A stretch of 64,000 bases of DNA from Brevundimonas sp. (GCF_003248455.1 NZ_QFNM01000004.1:105039-169038), one strand, 5' to 3'. Shown: positions 43,982-54,329, counted from the first letter of the stretch. Made by a program: numbers and translations. The notes: generated from the sequence alone by a model not told the origin.

Positions 43982-43982
43982 C

Positions 43983-45695
43983 TCAGGAGCCCTCCATCAT
44001 TTCAGCATTGCTCTTGCCCGGCGGAACCAGCGGCCAGACATTGTCTCGGGGGTCGATGACCACATGGGCCAGGCAGGGGCCGTCGGCGGCCAGCAGGCGC
44101 CGCACGCCGTCCGACACCTGATCGCGGCGGTCGATGCGGAAGGCTTCGACGCCGAAGGCCTCGGCGACCTTCACGAAATCCGGATTGTCGGACAGGTCGA
44201 TCTCGGAATAGTTCTCGGCGAAGAACAGCTCCTGCCACTGGCGCACCAGGCCCAGGCTGGAGTTGTCGATCAGCACGATCTTCAGCGGGATGCCGTAACG
44301 CTTCAGCGTCGCCAGCTCCTGGATGTTCATCATGAAGCCGCCGTCGCCGGCGATGGTCACGACCGTCGCGGACGGATCGGCCAGCTTGGCCCCGATGCCG
44401 GCGGGCAGGCCGAAGCCCATGGCCCCCAGCCCGCCCGAGGTGATGTGCGCCTCGGGCTTGGCGAAGCGGCAGTGCATGGCCGCCCACATCTGGTGCTGGC
44501 CCACGTCGCAGGCGGCCACGAAATCGTCGCCCGCGGCTTCCGAGATTTCCTTCAGCAGGGCGGGCGCATAGACCCCCTCGCCCGGCGCGTCATAGCGGTG
44601 CGCCCCGTCCTTGGCCCCGCGGGCGCAGTCGTCGGCCCAGGCCTGGATGTCCAGCGCCGCGCCCGCGCGCATCCGCTGCGTCAGGGCCTCGACACCTTCC
44701 TTCAATTCGCCGACGACGGCGACATTGGCGCTGCGCAGCTTGCCGACTTCCGAGGCGTCGATGTCGAAATGGACGATGCGGGCGTTCGGCGCGAACTCGG
44801 CCAGCTTGCCGGTCGCGCGGTCGTCGAACCGGGCGCCGACGACGATCAGCAGGTCGCTGTCCTGCACCGCATGGTTCGCCGCGCGGCTGCCGTGCATTCC
44901 CAGCATCCCCAGCATTCCGGCGGCGTCGGTCGGGATCGTGCCCAGGGCGTTCAGGGTCGAGACCTGGGGGATGCCGGTCGTCTCGACGAAGGCGCGCAGG
45001 GCCTCGGTCGCGCCGCCGATCTTCACTCCGCCGCCGATATAGACCAGCGGCTTCCTGGCCGAACGGATCGCGGCCTCGGTGGCGGCGATGGCGTCGTGAT
45101 CGACGCGCGGCGTCTCGTTGGGAATGGAAAAGCCATAGTCCTCGCCCGTCGTCTCGAACTGGACGTCCTTGGGCAGGTCGACCAGGACCGGACCGGGGCG
45201 GCCCGACCGGGCGATATGAAACGCCTCCTCGATCGCGGCCGGGACCTCGGCGGCCGAACGGACCAGGATCGAATGTTTCACGATCGGCAGGGTGACGCCC
45301 AGGATGTCGATTTCCTGGAAGGCGTCGGTCCCCATCAGCCCCTGGGCGACATTGCCGGTGATGCAGACCATCGGCACGGAATCCATCATCGCATTGGCGA
45401 TGCCCGTGACCAGGTTGGTGGCGCCGGGTCCCGATGTGGCCATGCACACCCCGACCTTGCCGCTCTTTCTCGCATAGGCGTCGGCCGAAAAGGCGGCGCC
45501 CTGTTCGTGGCGGACCAGGATGTGCTTCAGCTTCGATCCGGCCAGGGCGTCATAGACCGGCATGATGGCGCCGCCCGGATAGCCGAACACCACCTCCACC
45601 CCCAGCCGCTCCAGGGTGGAGACCAGCAGGCGCGCCCCGGACTGGGGGACGGCCTCGGCTGAGGGTTTGAAGGCGGCGGCGGTCATCAGGGTCAT
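43983..45695 (-). CDS. ilvG: Acetolactate synthase large subunit, IlvG-like
   Basis: 570-residue thiamine-diphosphate enzyme that condenses pyruvate to acetolactate or forms acetohydroxybutyrate. It has the ThDP Glu region (VRHEQGAAFSADAYARKSG) and the metal/ThDP-binding GDGGFMMNIQEL. The segment SSLGLVRQWQELFFAENYSE resembles isozyme II (IlvG) more than IlvI/IlvB, which fits the short ACT partner. The first ATG is used. A second ATG lies three codons on. Confidence 0.9.
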   Translation of the reverse strand: MTLMTAAAFKPSAEAVPQSGARLLVSTLERLGVEVVFGYPGGAIMPVYDALAGSKLKHILVRHEQGAAFSADAYARKSGKVGVCMATSGPGATNLVTGIANAMMDSVPMVCITGNVAQGLMGTDAFQEIDILGVTLPIVKHSILVRSAAEVPAAIEEAFHIARSGRPGPVLVDLPKDVQFETTGEDYGFSIPNETPRVDHDAIAATEAAIRSARKPLVYIGGGVKIGGATEALRAFVETTGIPQVSTLNALGTIPTDAAGMLGMLGMHGSRAANHAVQDSDLLIVVGARFDDRATGKLAEFAPNARIVHFDIDASEVGKLRSANVAVVGELKEGVEALTQRMRAGAALDIQAWADDCARGAKDGAHRYDAPGEGVYAPALLKEISEAAGDDFVAACDVGQHQMWAAMHCRFAKPEAHITSGGLGAMGFGLPAGIGAKLADPSATVVTIAGDGGFMMNIQELATLKRYGIPLKIVLIDNSSLGLVRQWQELFFAENYSEIDLSDNPDFVKVAEAFGVEAFRIDRRDQVSDGVRRLLAADGPCLAHVVIDPRDNVWPLVPPGKSNAEMMEGS

Positions 45696-45714
45696 CCGGT
45701 CGTTCAGGCGGCGA

Positions 45715-46728
45715 TCAGGCCGCTTCGGCTTTCGGCGCGTTCAGCCAGGCCATCCGCTCGCGCAGACGGGCGCCGACCTGTTCGATCTGGCTTTCGCGGT
45801 CCGCCTTCAGCCAGGCTTCGTACTGCGGCTTGCCGGCCTCGTTCTCGGCGATCCAGTTGCGGGCGAAGGTTCCGTCCTGGATCTCGTCCAGGATGGTCTT
45901 CATCCGGGCCTTGGTCTCTGCGTTGACGACGCGCGGACCGCTGGCCACGGCGCCGTATTTGGCCGTTTCCGAGATGAATTGGTGCATCTTGGAGATGCCG
46001 CCTTCGTAGAACAGGTCCACGATCAGCTTCAGCTCGTGCAGGCATTCGAAATAGGCGATCTCCGGCTGGTATCCGGCCTCGACCAAGGTGTTGAAGCCCT
46101 GGATGACCAGTTCCTTGGCGCCGCCGCACAGGACCGCCTGTTCGCCGAACAGATCGGTCTCGGTCTCTTCGCGGAAGGTGGTTTCCAGCAGGCCGCCGGT
46201 CGCGCCGCCGTTGCCCTTGGCGTAACCCATGGCCCGGTCGCGCGCCTTGCCGGTGACGTCCTTCTCGACGGCGAACAGGCTGGGCACGCCGCGGCCGCGC
46301 TGGAACTCGCGACGGACCAGATCGCCCGGTCCCTTGGGCGCCACCAGGATCACATCCATGTCGGCGCGCGGGGTGATGCGCTCGTAGATGATCGAGAAGC
46401 CGTGGGCGAACAGCAGGGCCGAGCCCTCCTTGGCGTTCGGCTCGATGATGTCGCGATAGACCTGATCCTGGACCATGTCGGGCGTCAGGATGGCGATGAT
46501 GTCGGCGCCCTTGACCGCCTCGGCGGGCTCGGCGGTCGGGACGCCGTCCTCGGTGGCGTGTTTCCAGCCCGTGCCCCCGTGGCGGACGCCGGCGACCACG
46601 TCATGGCCGCTGTCCTTCAGGTTCTGGGCGTGGGCGCGGCCTTGCGAGCCATAGCCGATGATGGCGATGCGCTGGCCGGCGATGGCGCCGGGGCGGATGT
46701 CTTCGTTGGTGTAGATGGTGATGGCCAT
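45715..46728 (-). CDS. ilvC: Ketol-acid reductoisomerase, class I
   Basis: 337 residues, class I length. It has an N-terminal NADPH-binding Rossmann fold (IAIIGYGSQGRAHAQNLKDSG), the proton-shuttle region LVAPKGPGDLVRREF and the C-terminal knotted domain with ETETDLFGEQAVLCGG and GGISKMHQFISETAKYG. It converts acetolactate to dihydroxyisovalerate. It starts 3 bp after ilvD. Confidence 0.97.
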   Translation of the reverse strand: MAITIYTNEDIRPGAIAGQRIAIIGYGSQGRAHAQNLKDSGHDVVAGVRHGGTGWKHATEDGVPTAEPAEAVKGADIIAILTPDMVQDQVYRDIIEPNAKEGSALLFAHGFSIIYERITPRADMDVILVAPKGPGDLVRREFQRGRGVPSLFAVEKDVTGKARDRAMGYAKGNGGATGGLLETTFREETETDLFGEQAVLCGGAKELVIQGFNTLVEAGYQPEIAYFECLHELKLIVDLFYEGGISKMHQFISETAKYGAVASGPRVVNAETKARMKTILDEIQDGTFARNWIAENEAGKPQYEAWLKADRESQIEQVGARLRERMAWLNAPKAEAA

Positions 46729-46731
46729 GGG

Positions 46732-48483
46732 TCAGGCGTCCTGGGCGGCGGCGGATTTGTGAGATGCCGGAACTTGCACCGGCGGCGGGTTGGGAATGGT
46801 GACGGCGCCCTGGGCGGCCGAGGCGACAGAGGCGCGGTATTTGGCGAAGACGCCTCGCGCCGGGCGGACCACGTGGGGCGTAAAGCCCGCCCGGCGCGTC
46901 GCCAGATCGACATCGACGTCGATCCGGCGGTTGGTGACGTCGATGGTGATGCGATCACCATCGCGAATGAGTGCGATCGGGCCGCCGACGGCGGCTTCCG
47001 GCGAGACGTGGCCGGCGACGAAACCATAGCTGGCGCCCGAGAACCGGCCGTCGGTGATCAGGGCGACGTTGTCGATCTTGCGCCCCTTCAGGGCCGCCGT
47101 GACCTGCAGCATCTCGCGCATGCCGGGGCCGCCCTTGGGGCCTTCGTAGCGGATGATGATGACATCGCCCTCGCCGACCGAACCGTCCTGGACGGCGTGG
47201 AAGGCGTCTTCTTCCGAGTCGAAGACGCAGGCCGGACCTTCGAACACATCGACCTTGTGCCCGGTCAGCTTGATGACCGCGCCTTCGGGCGCGACGTCGC
47301 CATAGATGACGGCGTAGCTGCCGCGTTCCATGACCGGCGCATCGAAGCTTGCGACCACGACCTGGCCCGGTGCCTCTTCCGCCTCGGCCGCCTCGGCGAA
47401 CAGGCTGCGGCCGCTGACGGTCGGGGTGTTCACGATCTTGCCGGCCTCGGCCATCCGCTGCGTGACCAGGCGCGTTCCGCCCGCCGCGAACAGGTGCGAG
47501 GCCAGGAAGCGCCCGCCCGGCTTCAGGTCGCAGATGACCGGCGCCTCGACGCAGGCCTGGTGGCAGTCCTCGACGCCGAAATCGACGCCGGCCTCGGCGG
47601 CGATGGCCGTCAGGTGCATGACCGCATTGGTCGATCCGCCCGAGGCCGAGACCGCGACGGCGGCGTTCTTCAGGCTGGCGCGGGTGATGTATTTGCGGGC
47701 CGTGTCGCCGGAGAAGACGCGCTCGACGATGATCCGGCCGCAGCGTTCGCCTTCGGCGCCCTTGTTCGGATCGACAGCCGGCACGTCGTTGGCGCCCATG
47801 GGCGAAATCCCCATGACCGACAGGGCCATGGCCATCGTATTGGCGGTGAACTGGCCGCCGCAGGCGCCGGCGCCGGGGCAGACCGCGCTCTCGACCGCCT
47901 TCAGGCCCGCATCGTCCAGAGCCCCGGCCGCATGGGCGCCGATGGCCTCGAACACTTCCTGGACCGAGACCTCCCTGGTCCCCCCGGGAGCGGGCAAGAC
48001 GCCCGGCATGATGGTGCCGCCGTAATAGACCAGGCCGGGGATATCCATCCGCGCCAAGGCCATGGCCGCCGCCGGGATCGTCTTGTCGCAGCCGACGATG
48101 CAGACCACCCCGTCCAGCTGATGGCCCTCGATGGCCAGTTCGATCGAGTCGGCGACGACCTCTCTGGAAATCAGCGAGGCCTTCATGCCCGCCGTGCCCA
48201 TGGAGATGCCGTCGGTGACGACGATGGTGTTGAAATCGACCGGATAGCCGCCCGCCGCGACGACGCCCGCCCGCACGTCCTTGGCCAAACGGTCCAGATG
48301 CATGTTGCACGGGGTGACGGTCGACCAGGTGTTGACGATGCCGATCATCGGCTTGTCGAAGTCGGCGTCCTGCATCCCGGCGGCGCGCAGATACGAACGG
48401 GCGGCGGCCCGGTTCGGGCCGGCCGTCACCGCCGCGCTGCGCGCATTGGGCTTTTTGGGTTCTGAGGTAGAATCTTGCGTCAT
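46732..48483 (-). CDS. ilvD: Dihydroxy-acid dehydratase
   Basis: The ATG at 48483 is used. The GTG at 48513 lies in the attenuator stem region. The 583-residue enzyme dehydrates dihydroxy acids to the keto acids for valine and isoleucine. Fe-S cysteines appear in STVTPCNMH, GCDKTIPA and CPGAGACGGQFTANTMAM, and the GRFSGASYGFVAGH signature is present. It is the first structural gene of the ilv-leu operon, 31 bp after the attenuator terminator. Confidence 0.96.
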   Translation of the reverse strand: MTQDSTSEPKKPNARSAAVTAGPNRAAARSYLRAAGMQDADFDKPMIGIVNTWSTVTPCNMHLDRLAKDVRAGVVAAGGYPVDFNTIVVTDGISMGTAGMKASLISREVVADSIELAIEGHQLDGVVCIVGCDKTIPAAAMALARMDIPGLVYYGGTIMPGVLPAPGGTREVSVQEVFEAIGAHAAGALDDAGLKAVESAVCPGAGACGGQFTANTMAMALSVMGISPMGANDVPAVDPNKGAEGERCGRIIVERVFSGDTARKYITRASLKNAAVAVSASGGSTNAVMHLTAIAAEAGVDFGVEDCHQACVEAPVICDLKPGGRFLASHLFAAGGTRLVTQRMAEAGKIVNTPTVSGRSLFAEAAEAEEAPGQVVVASFDAPVMERGSYAVIYGDVAPEGAVIKLTGHKVDVFEGPACVFDSEEDAFHAVQDGSVGEGDVIIIRYEGPKGGPGMREMLQVTAALKGRKIDNVALITDGRFSGASYGFVAGHVSPEAAVGGPIALIRDGDRITIDVTNRRIDVDVDLATRRAGFTPHVVRPARGVFAKYRASVASAAQGAVTIPNPPPVQVPASHKSAAAQDA

Positions 48484-48513
48484 CGGTCCGGTTCTTTTCG
48501 AACCGCCAAGCAC

Positions 48514-48545
48514 GAAAAACCCCGCTTCCTTTCGGGAGCGGGGTG
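48514..48545 (-). terminator. Attenuator terminator upstream of ilvD
   Basis: On the minus strand ccccgct pairs with agcgggg, extended by cc/gg around a gaaa loop and followed by TTTTT. It lies 28 bp after the leader peptide stop and 31 bp before ilvD, so a stalled ribosome could decide whether transcription enters the operon. Confidence 0.8.
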
Positions 48546-48573
48546 GTGCGAGGCGATCCTGAGTGCGTTTAGG

Positions 48574-48726
48574 TCAGGTCGCGTGCATCCACGCCGCTTG
48601 CGTAAGCAGGCCGAGGAGTACGAGGGTAATGAGGAAAATCGGGGCTTCCAGGCTGATCGGCGCGCGAACGGCTGCGACCGCCTTGGCGGTGCGTCCCTTC
48701 ATCATGTCGCGCGTCGTCGTGGCCAC
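48574..48726 (-). CDS. Leader peptide of the ilv-leu operon
   Basis: 50 residues from a GTG at 48726, chosen because gggag lies 6 bases upstream. A shorter 43-residue start (ATG 48705) lacks a Shine-Dalgarno. The control segment APIFLITLVLLGLL has six Leu, two Ile and one Val in twelve codons, and several Thr codons lie near the start. It resembles ilv leader peptides of gammaproteobacteria in logic, not in sequence. The intrinsic terminator that follows supports attenuation by branched-chain aminoacyl-tRNA supply. Confidence 0.75.
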   Translation of the reverse strand: MATTTRDMMKGRTAKAVAAVRAPISLEAPIFLITLVLLGLLTQAAWMHAT

Positions 48727-48984
48727 GGAGGGCTCCCTGTTCTGACGGCAAGAAACCATACCGCCCGAACCGGCACAACCCCTGTCGCAAAAATTTTGCC
48801 GAATGCGCTCCATTGCGCGCGGCAAGGGGTGTTTCTTGCCTTCGCACGACGAAGCCATGTGACCACCTGAAACGGTTCATCACATCACGTTACAGGCCCA
48901 GGGTTGCAAGCCGCGCCCGACCGCTCCATTGAGACGCCAAACCTATATAAGCGCCATACCTACCGTTCAGAGGAGCCTTCCATC

Positions 48985-49992
<1,008 letters not shown>

Positions 49993-50002
49993 GAAACCGC
50001 GC

Positions 50003-50151
50003 GTCTCCTCCCCGTTCGCGCAGCGAATGGGGAGGTGGCTCGAAGCGTAGCGAGAGACGGAGGGGCTCTTTGCTACGTGTATGAAGAACCCCTCCGTCAC
50101 GGCGCAAGGGCGCCGCGCCACCTCCCCATCGCTTCGCGACAGGGAGGAGAC
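50003..50151. repeat. Nested palindromic repeat between gap and pgk
   Basis: The outer arms gtctcctcccc.../...agggaggagac (50003-50039 with 50117-50151) and the inner arms gagacggaggggctc/gaacccctccgtc form one large imperfect hairpin. The right edge supplies ggaggag about 14 bases upstream of the pgk ATG. Confidence 0.8.
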
Positions 50152-50163
50152 TGGGAAACGATA

Positions 50164-51360
50164 ATGACCTTCCGCACTCTCGACGACGCTCACGACCTCG
50201 CCGGCAAGACGGCCCTGGTCCGCGTGGACTTCAACGTCCCGATGGAGGACGGCAAGGTCACGGACGATACACGGCTGCGCGTCGCGGTTCCCACCATCCA
50301 GCGCCTGCGCGACGCGGGCGCCAAGGTGGTGCTGCTGGCCCACTTCGACCGCCCCAAGGGCCAGCGCGTGCCGTCCATGAGCCTGAGGCCCGTGGTCGAA
50401 CCGCTGGAAAACGTGCTGGGCGCGCCCGTCCGCTTCGCCGACGACTGCATCGGCGCCCCCGCCGTCGATGCCATCCGCGATCTGGACGCCGGCGGCGTGC
50501 TGCTGCTTGAAAACGTGCGCTTCCATGCGGCGGAAGAGGCCAATGATCCGGTCTTCGCCCAGAAGCTGGCGGATCTCGGCGACCTCTATGTCGACGACGC
50601 CTTCTCGGCCGCCCACCGCGCCCACGCCTCCACCGAAGGGATCGCCCACCACATTCCCGCCTATGCCGGCGAATCCATGCGGCGCGAACTGGACGCCCTG
50701 GACGCCGCCCTGGGCAATCCGCAGAAGCCGGTCGTCGGCATCGTCGGCGGTTCCAAGGTCTCGACCAAGCTCGATCTCCTGAAGAATCTGGTCGGAAAGC
50801 TGGACAAACTGGCCATCGGCGGCGGCATGGCCAACACCTTCCTCTATGCCCAAGGCGTCGACATCGGCGGCTCGCTGGCCGAAAAGGACATGGCCGACAC
50901 GGCGCGCGAGATCATGGCCGAGGCCGAGGCCCAGGGCTGCGAATTGCTGCTGCCGGTCGATGTCGTCGTGGCGACCGAAGTCAAGCCCGGCGCCGAGGCC
51001 CGCACGGTCAAGACTGGCGCTGCCTTGTCCGCCGCCGACAAGATCCTCGACGCCGGTCCCGAGACCGTCGCCCGCCTGAACGCGGCCATGGACGCCTCCA
51101 AGACTCTGATCTGGAACGGCCCGCTGGGCGTGTTCGAGGTTCCGCCCTTCGACGCCGCCACGGTCGCCGCCGCCAAACACGCGGCCGAACTGGCCAAGGC
51201 CGGCAAGCTGATCGCTGTCGCCGGCGGCGGCGACACGGTGGCGGCCCTGAACCACGCAGGCGTCTCGGACGACATGACCTTCGTCTCCACCGCCGGCGGC
51301 GCCTTTTTGGAGTGGATGGAGGGCAAGGCCTTGCCGGGCGTCGAGGCGCTCAGGGCCTGA
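50164..51360 (+). CDS. pgk: Phosphoglycerate kinase
   Basis: 398 residues from the ATG at 50164. An open frame continues upstream but only through the repeat. The N-terminal RVDFNVPMEDGKVTDDTRL, the hinge-region GGSKVSTKLDLLKNL and the C-terminal nucleotide-binding GGGDTVAALNHAG are diagnostic. It transfers phosphate from 1,3-bisphosphoglycerate to ADP. The stop lies in the first unit of an 11-bp tandem repeat. Confidence 0.96.
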   Translation: MTFRTLDDAHDLAGKTALVRVDFNVPMEDGKVTDDTRLRVAVPTIQRLRDAGAKVVLLAHFDRPKGQRVPSMSLRPVVEPLENVLGAPVRFADDCIGAPAVDAIRDLDAGGVLLLENVRFHAAEEANDPVFAQKLADLGDLYVDDAFSAAHRAHASTEGIAHHIPAYAGESMRRELDALDAALGNPQKPVVGIVGGSKVSTKLDLLKNLVGKLDKLAIGGGMANTFLYAQGVDIGGSLAEKDMADTAREIMAEAEAQGCELLLPVDVVVATEVKPGAEARTVKTGAALSAADKILDAGPETVARLNAAMDASKTLIWNGPLGVFEVPPFDAATVAAAKHAAELAKAGKLIAVAGGGDTVAALNHAGVSDDMTFVSTAGGAFLEWMEGKALPGVEALRA

Positions 51361-51384
51361 TCGGGGCCTGATCGGGGCCTGATC
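51352..51384. repeat. Three tandem 11-bp units at the end of pgk
   Basis: agggcctgatc, ggggcctgatc, ggggcctgatc at 51352-51362, 51363-51373 and 51374-51384. The pgk TGA is in the first unit. Confidence 0.75.
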
Positions 51385-51488
51385 CGTCGACCGGCGAAAG
51401 ACGGCTGTAACGCGGCGTGACTTCGGCGCGTCTCGCGGCTAGTCTTTCGCCCAATCAAAAAGACTATTCGGCTCAGGAGACTATCATC

Positions 51489-52574
51489 ATGGCGCGCATC
51501 ACGCTGCGACAGCTGCTCGATCATGCGGCGGAAAACGACTACGGCCTGCCGGCCTACAATATCAACAACATGGAGCAGGGTCTGGCGATCATGGAGGCGG
51601 CCCACGAGGTCAATGCTCCCGTGATCATTCAAGCCAGCCGGGGCGCCCGCAGCTACGCCAACGACATCGTCCTGGCCAAGCTGATCGACGCCCTGGCCGA
51701 GCTTTATCCGCACATCCCGGTCTGCATGCACCAGGACCACGGCAACGGCCCCGCCACCTGCGCCACCGCCATCCAGTACGGCTTCACCAGCGTCATGATG
51801 GACGGCTCGCTGGAAGAAGACGCCAAGACCCCCGCCTCTTACGACTACAATGTCGACGTCACCCGCCGCGTCACCGAAATGGCCCACGCCTGCGGCGTCT
51901 CGGTCGAGGGCGAGCTGGGCGTGCTGGGCTCTCTGGAGACCGGCATGGGCGAGGCCGAGGACGGCCACGGCTTCGAGGGCAAGCTGGATCATTCGCAGCT
52001 GCTGACCGACCCGGACCAGGCCGTCGATTTCGTCGCCGCCACCAAGGTCGACGCCCTGGCCATCGCCATGGGCACCTCGCACGGCGCCTACAAGTTCACG
52101 CGCAAGCCGGACGGCGAAGTCCTGGCCATGAACGTGATCGAGGAAATCCACCGCCGCCTGCCCAACACCCACCTGGTGATGCACGGCTCCTCGTCGGTGC
52201 CGCAGGACCTGCAGGACATCATCAACGCCTATGGCGGCCAGATGCCCCAGACCTGGGGCGTGCCGGTCGAGGAGATCCAGCGCGGCATCAAGCACGGCGT
52301 GCGCAAGGTCAATATCGACACCGACAACCGCATGGCCATCACCGGCGCCATCCGCAAGGTGCTGGCCGAAAAGCCGGGCGAGTTCGATCCCCGCGCCTAT
52401 CTGAAGCCCGCCAAGGAAGCGATGAAGAAGCTGTGCATGGAGCGCTACCAGCAGTTCGGCTGCGAAGGTCAGGCATCCAAGATCCGCCCGCTCTCCACCG
52501 CCCAGATGGCCAGACGCTACGCCTCGGGCGACCTGGACCCGTCCTTCCGCGGCGCGTCCGTCAAGGCGGCCTGA
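51489..52574 (+). CDS. fba: Class II fructose-bisphosphate aldolase
   Basis: 361 residues. The ATG at 51489 follows aggaga by 9 bases, and an open upstream extension is not supported. The zinc-dependent class II aldolase motifs are present: AYNINNMEQ, the HxDH metal site in CMHQDHGNGP, GTSHGAYKF and VMHGSSSVP. The C-terminal YQQFGCEGQASKIRP fits the longer Calvin-cycle/CbbA-like subtype. It works with gap and pgk in glycolysis and gluconeogenesis. Confidence 0.96.
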   Translation: MARITLRQLLDHAAENDYGLPAYNINNMEQGLAIMEAAHEVNAPVIIQASRGARSYANDIVLAKLIDALAELYPHIPVCMHQDHGNGPATCATAIQYGFTSVMMDGSLEEDAKTPASYDYNVDVTRRVTEMAHACGVSVEGELGVLGSLETGMGEAEDGHGFEGKLDHSQLLTDPDQAVDFVAATKVDALAIAMGTSHGAYKFTRKPDGEVLAMNVIEEIHRRLPNTHLVMHGSSSVPQDLQDIINAYGGQMPQTWGVPVEEIQRGIKHGVRKVNIDTDNRMAITGAIRKVLAEKPGEFDPRAYLKPAKEAMKKLCMERYQQFGCEGQASKIRPLSTAQMARRYASGDLDPSFRGASVKAA

Positions 52575-52584
52575 TCCGCCGGCG

Positions 52585-53220
52585 CTAGACCGGGTAGCGG
52601 TCGGCCAGTTCCCGCCGCACCCGGCGAACGTCCCATTCAGCGCGGTCCTGCGCGTCGCGCGCCTCGCGGGCGCTGCGGCGCGCATCCCTGATCTCGCCGC
52701 GCACCTCCCGGATTCGCTCGCGGATTCGCCCGCGTTCCTCCTCGGTCAGCCCCTCGCCGGCCAGTTCGCGTTCCTTCGCCTCCAGCTTGTCCTGGCGGTT
52801 GTCGATCCGGGCCTCGGCGCTGCTCAGCGCGCCCTGCGCCGTCCGCAGCGCGTCCTCCACCGCGTACAGCCGCAGGCCGTCGCGATAGGCCGGCATGAAG
52901 ACCGTCTCCTCCTCGGGCCGGCAGACGCCGTAATAGGCGTTTCCCGCCCGTCCCTCGGCCCAGCCCCGCTCGAAGGTGCAGTAGGACCTCAGGCCGTCCT
53001 CTCGCGCCGATTCATAGGCGGCCGGGTTCGGGGCGACCTGGTATTTGGCGCAGGCCTTGGCGTGGTCGTCCAGCCGGCTGATCGGATAGCCCGCCGCCCC
53101 GTCGGCGTATCCCTTCTCGCCCCAGGCGCCGGCCAGGCACTGGTCCTTGCTCATGGTCGTGCAACTGCCCAGCAGCGCCGCCACGGCCAGCACGCTACCG
53201 GCGATCCTCAGTCGCGTCAT
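52585..53220 (-). CDS. DUF2799-like lipoprotein with coiled-coil C-terminus
   Basis: The ATG at 53220 is used. The 211-residue product has a signal peptide with lipobox LLGSC. A cysteine-containing domain with repeated W-x-x-G-Y/R-A-G patterns (AWGEKGYADGAAG, GWAEGRAG) is typical of DUF2799. The last 100 residues are a charged coiled coil rich in Arg and Glu. The protein is probably attached to the outer membrane. The function is unknown. It converges on fba and is divergent from the pseudouridine synthase. Confidence 0.75.
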   Translation of the reverse strand: MTRLRIAGSVLAVAALLGSCTTMSKDQCLAGAWGEKGYADGAAGYPISRLDDHAKACAKYQVAPNPAAYESAREDGLRSYCTFERGWAEGRAGNAYYGVCRPEEETVFMPAYRDGLRLYAVEDALRTAQGALSSAEARIDNRQDKLEAKERELAGEGLTEEERGRIRERIREVRGEIRDARRSAREARDAQDRAEWDVRRVRRELADRYPV

Positions 53221-53300
53221 CGCATGTCCCCGCGTCCTTGACGTCACTATCGACCGGCTGCGCGCCCTCGCGCAAGCCGTCCGTCGTGCTAGGGAGAACT

Positions 53301-54320
53301 GTGCCTGATCCCGATCCGATCGACGACGACGACCTGTCCCCCGCCGCGGCCTCGATCGAGGCGCCGGAGGCGCGCATCGACGCGTCCGGCGTCCGGCTGG
53401 ACAAGGCCCTGGCCGACGCCTTCCCCGCCCTGTCGCGTGCTCGCCTCCAGGCCCTGTTGGCCGAGGGTGCGGTCAGGCGCGACGGCGTGGTCGTGACCGA
53501 TGGATCGGCCAAGGCCCGGCCCGGCCTCTACGCCGTGACCCTGCCCCCCGTCGCCCCGGCGGCGCCCCGGCCGCAGGCCATCCCCTTGACCGTTCTTTTC
53601 GAGGACGCGGACCTGATCGTCATCGACAAGCCGGCCGGCATGGCCGCCCATCCGGCGCCCGGCACGCCAGACGGCACCTTGGTCAACGCCCTTCTGGCCC
53701 ATTGCGGCGCTGGCCTGTCGGGCATCGGCGGCGTGGCTCGTCCCGGCATCGTGCATCGGCTGGACAAGGACACCTCCGGCGTCATGGTCGCCGCCAAGAG
53801 CGACCGCGCCCACGCCGGTCTGTCGGCTCTGTTTTCGAGTCACGACATCGAACGGACCTATATCGCCCTGACCCGGGGCGCCCCCTCGCCCGCGACCGAC
53901 CGCATCCAGACCCGCATCGGCCGCTCGACCGGCGATCGCAAGAAGATGGCGGTCCTGAAGGCCGGGGGCCGCGAGGCGATCACCGACTATGTCGTTCAGG
54001 CCGCCTTCGGCCAACCCGCCCGCGTCGGCGGACCGCCCCTGGCCGCGCGCGTCGCCTGCACCCTGCATACCGGCCGCACCCACCAGATCCGCGTGCATCT
54101 GTCGTCCAGGGGCGCGCCCATCCTGGGCGACGCGACCTATGGCTCGGGCAGCCCGTCCCTGCCCGTCCGCGCCGCCATCGCCCAGGCGGGCCTGACCCGC
54201 CAGGCGCTGCACGCCGCCGTCCTGGGCTTCGTTCATCCCGTGACCGGCGAAAGCCTGCGCTTCGAAACCGCGCCGCCCGCCGATATGCTGGCGCTCGAAG
54301 CCCTGCTCCGCGAACTCTGA
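53301..54320 (+). CDS. rluD: RluA/RluD-family 23S rRNA pseudouridine synthase
   Basis: 339 residues from a GTG at 53301 with agggaga just upstream. It has an N-terminal S4 RNA-binding domain (VRLDKALADAFPALSRARL), then the synthase domain with catalytic Asp in GIVHRLDKDTSGVMV, the family signature of RluA-type enzymes. A C-terminal HTGRTHQIRVHLSS motif is present. RluD, the large-subunit enzyme acting in helix 69, is the likeliest member by size and S4 domain. It precedes rpoH, as in other Caulobacterales. Confidence 0.85.
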   Translation: MPDPDPIDDDDLSPAAASIEAPEARIDASGVRLDKALADAFPALSRARLQALLAEGAVRRDGVVVTDGSAKARPGLYAVTLPPVAPAAPRPQAIPLTVLFEDADLIVIDKPAGMAAHPAPGTPDGTLVNALLAHCGAGLSGIGGVARPGIVHRLDKDTSGVMVAAKSDRAHAGLSALFSSHDIERTYIALTRGAPSPATDRIQTRIGRSTGDRKKMAVLKAGGREAITDYVVQAAFGQPARVGGPPLAARVACTLHTGRTHQIRVHLSSRGAPILGDATYGSGSPSLPVRAAIAQAGLTRQALHAAVLGFVHPVTGESLRFETAPPADMLALEALLREL

Positions 54321-54329
54321 AGGACCGCC

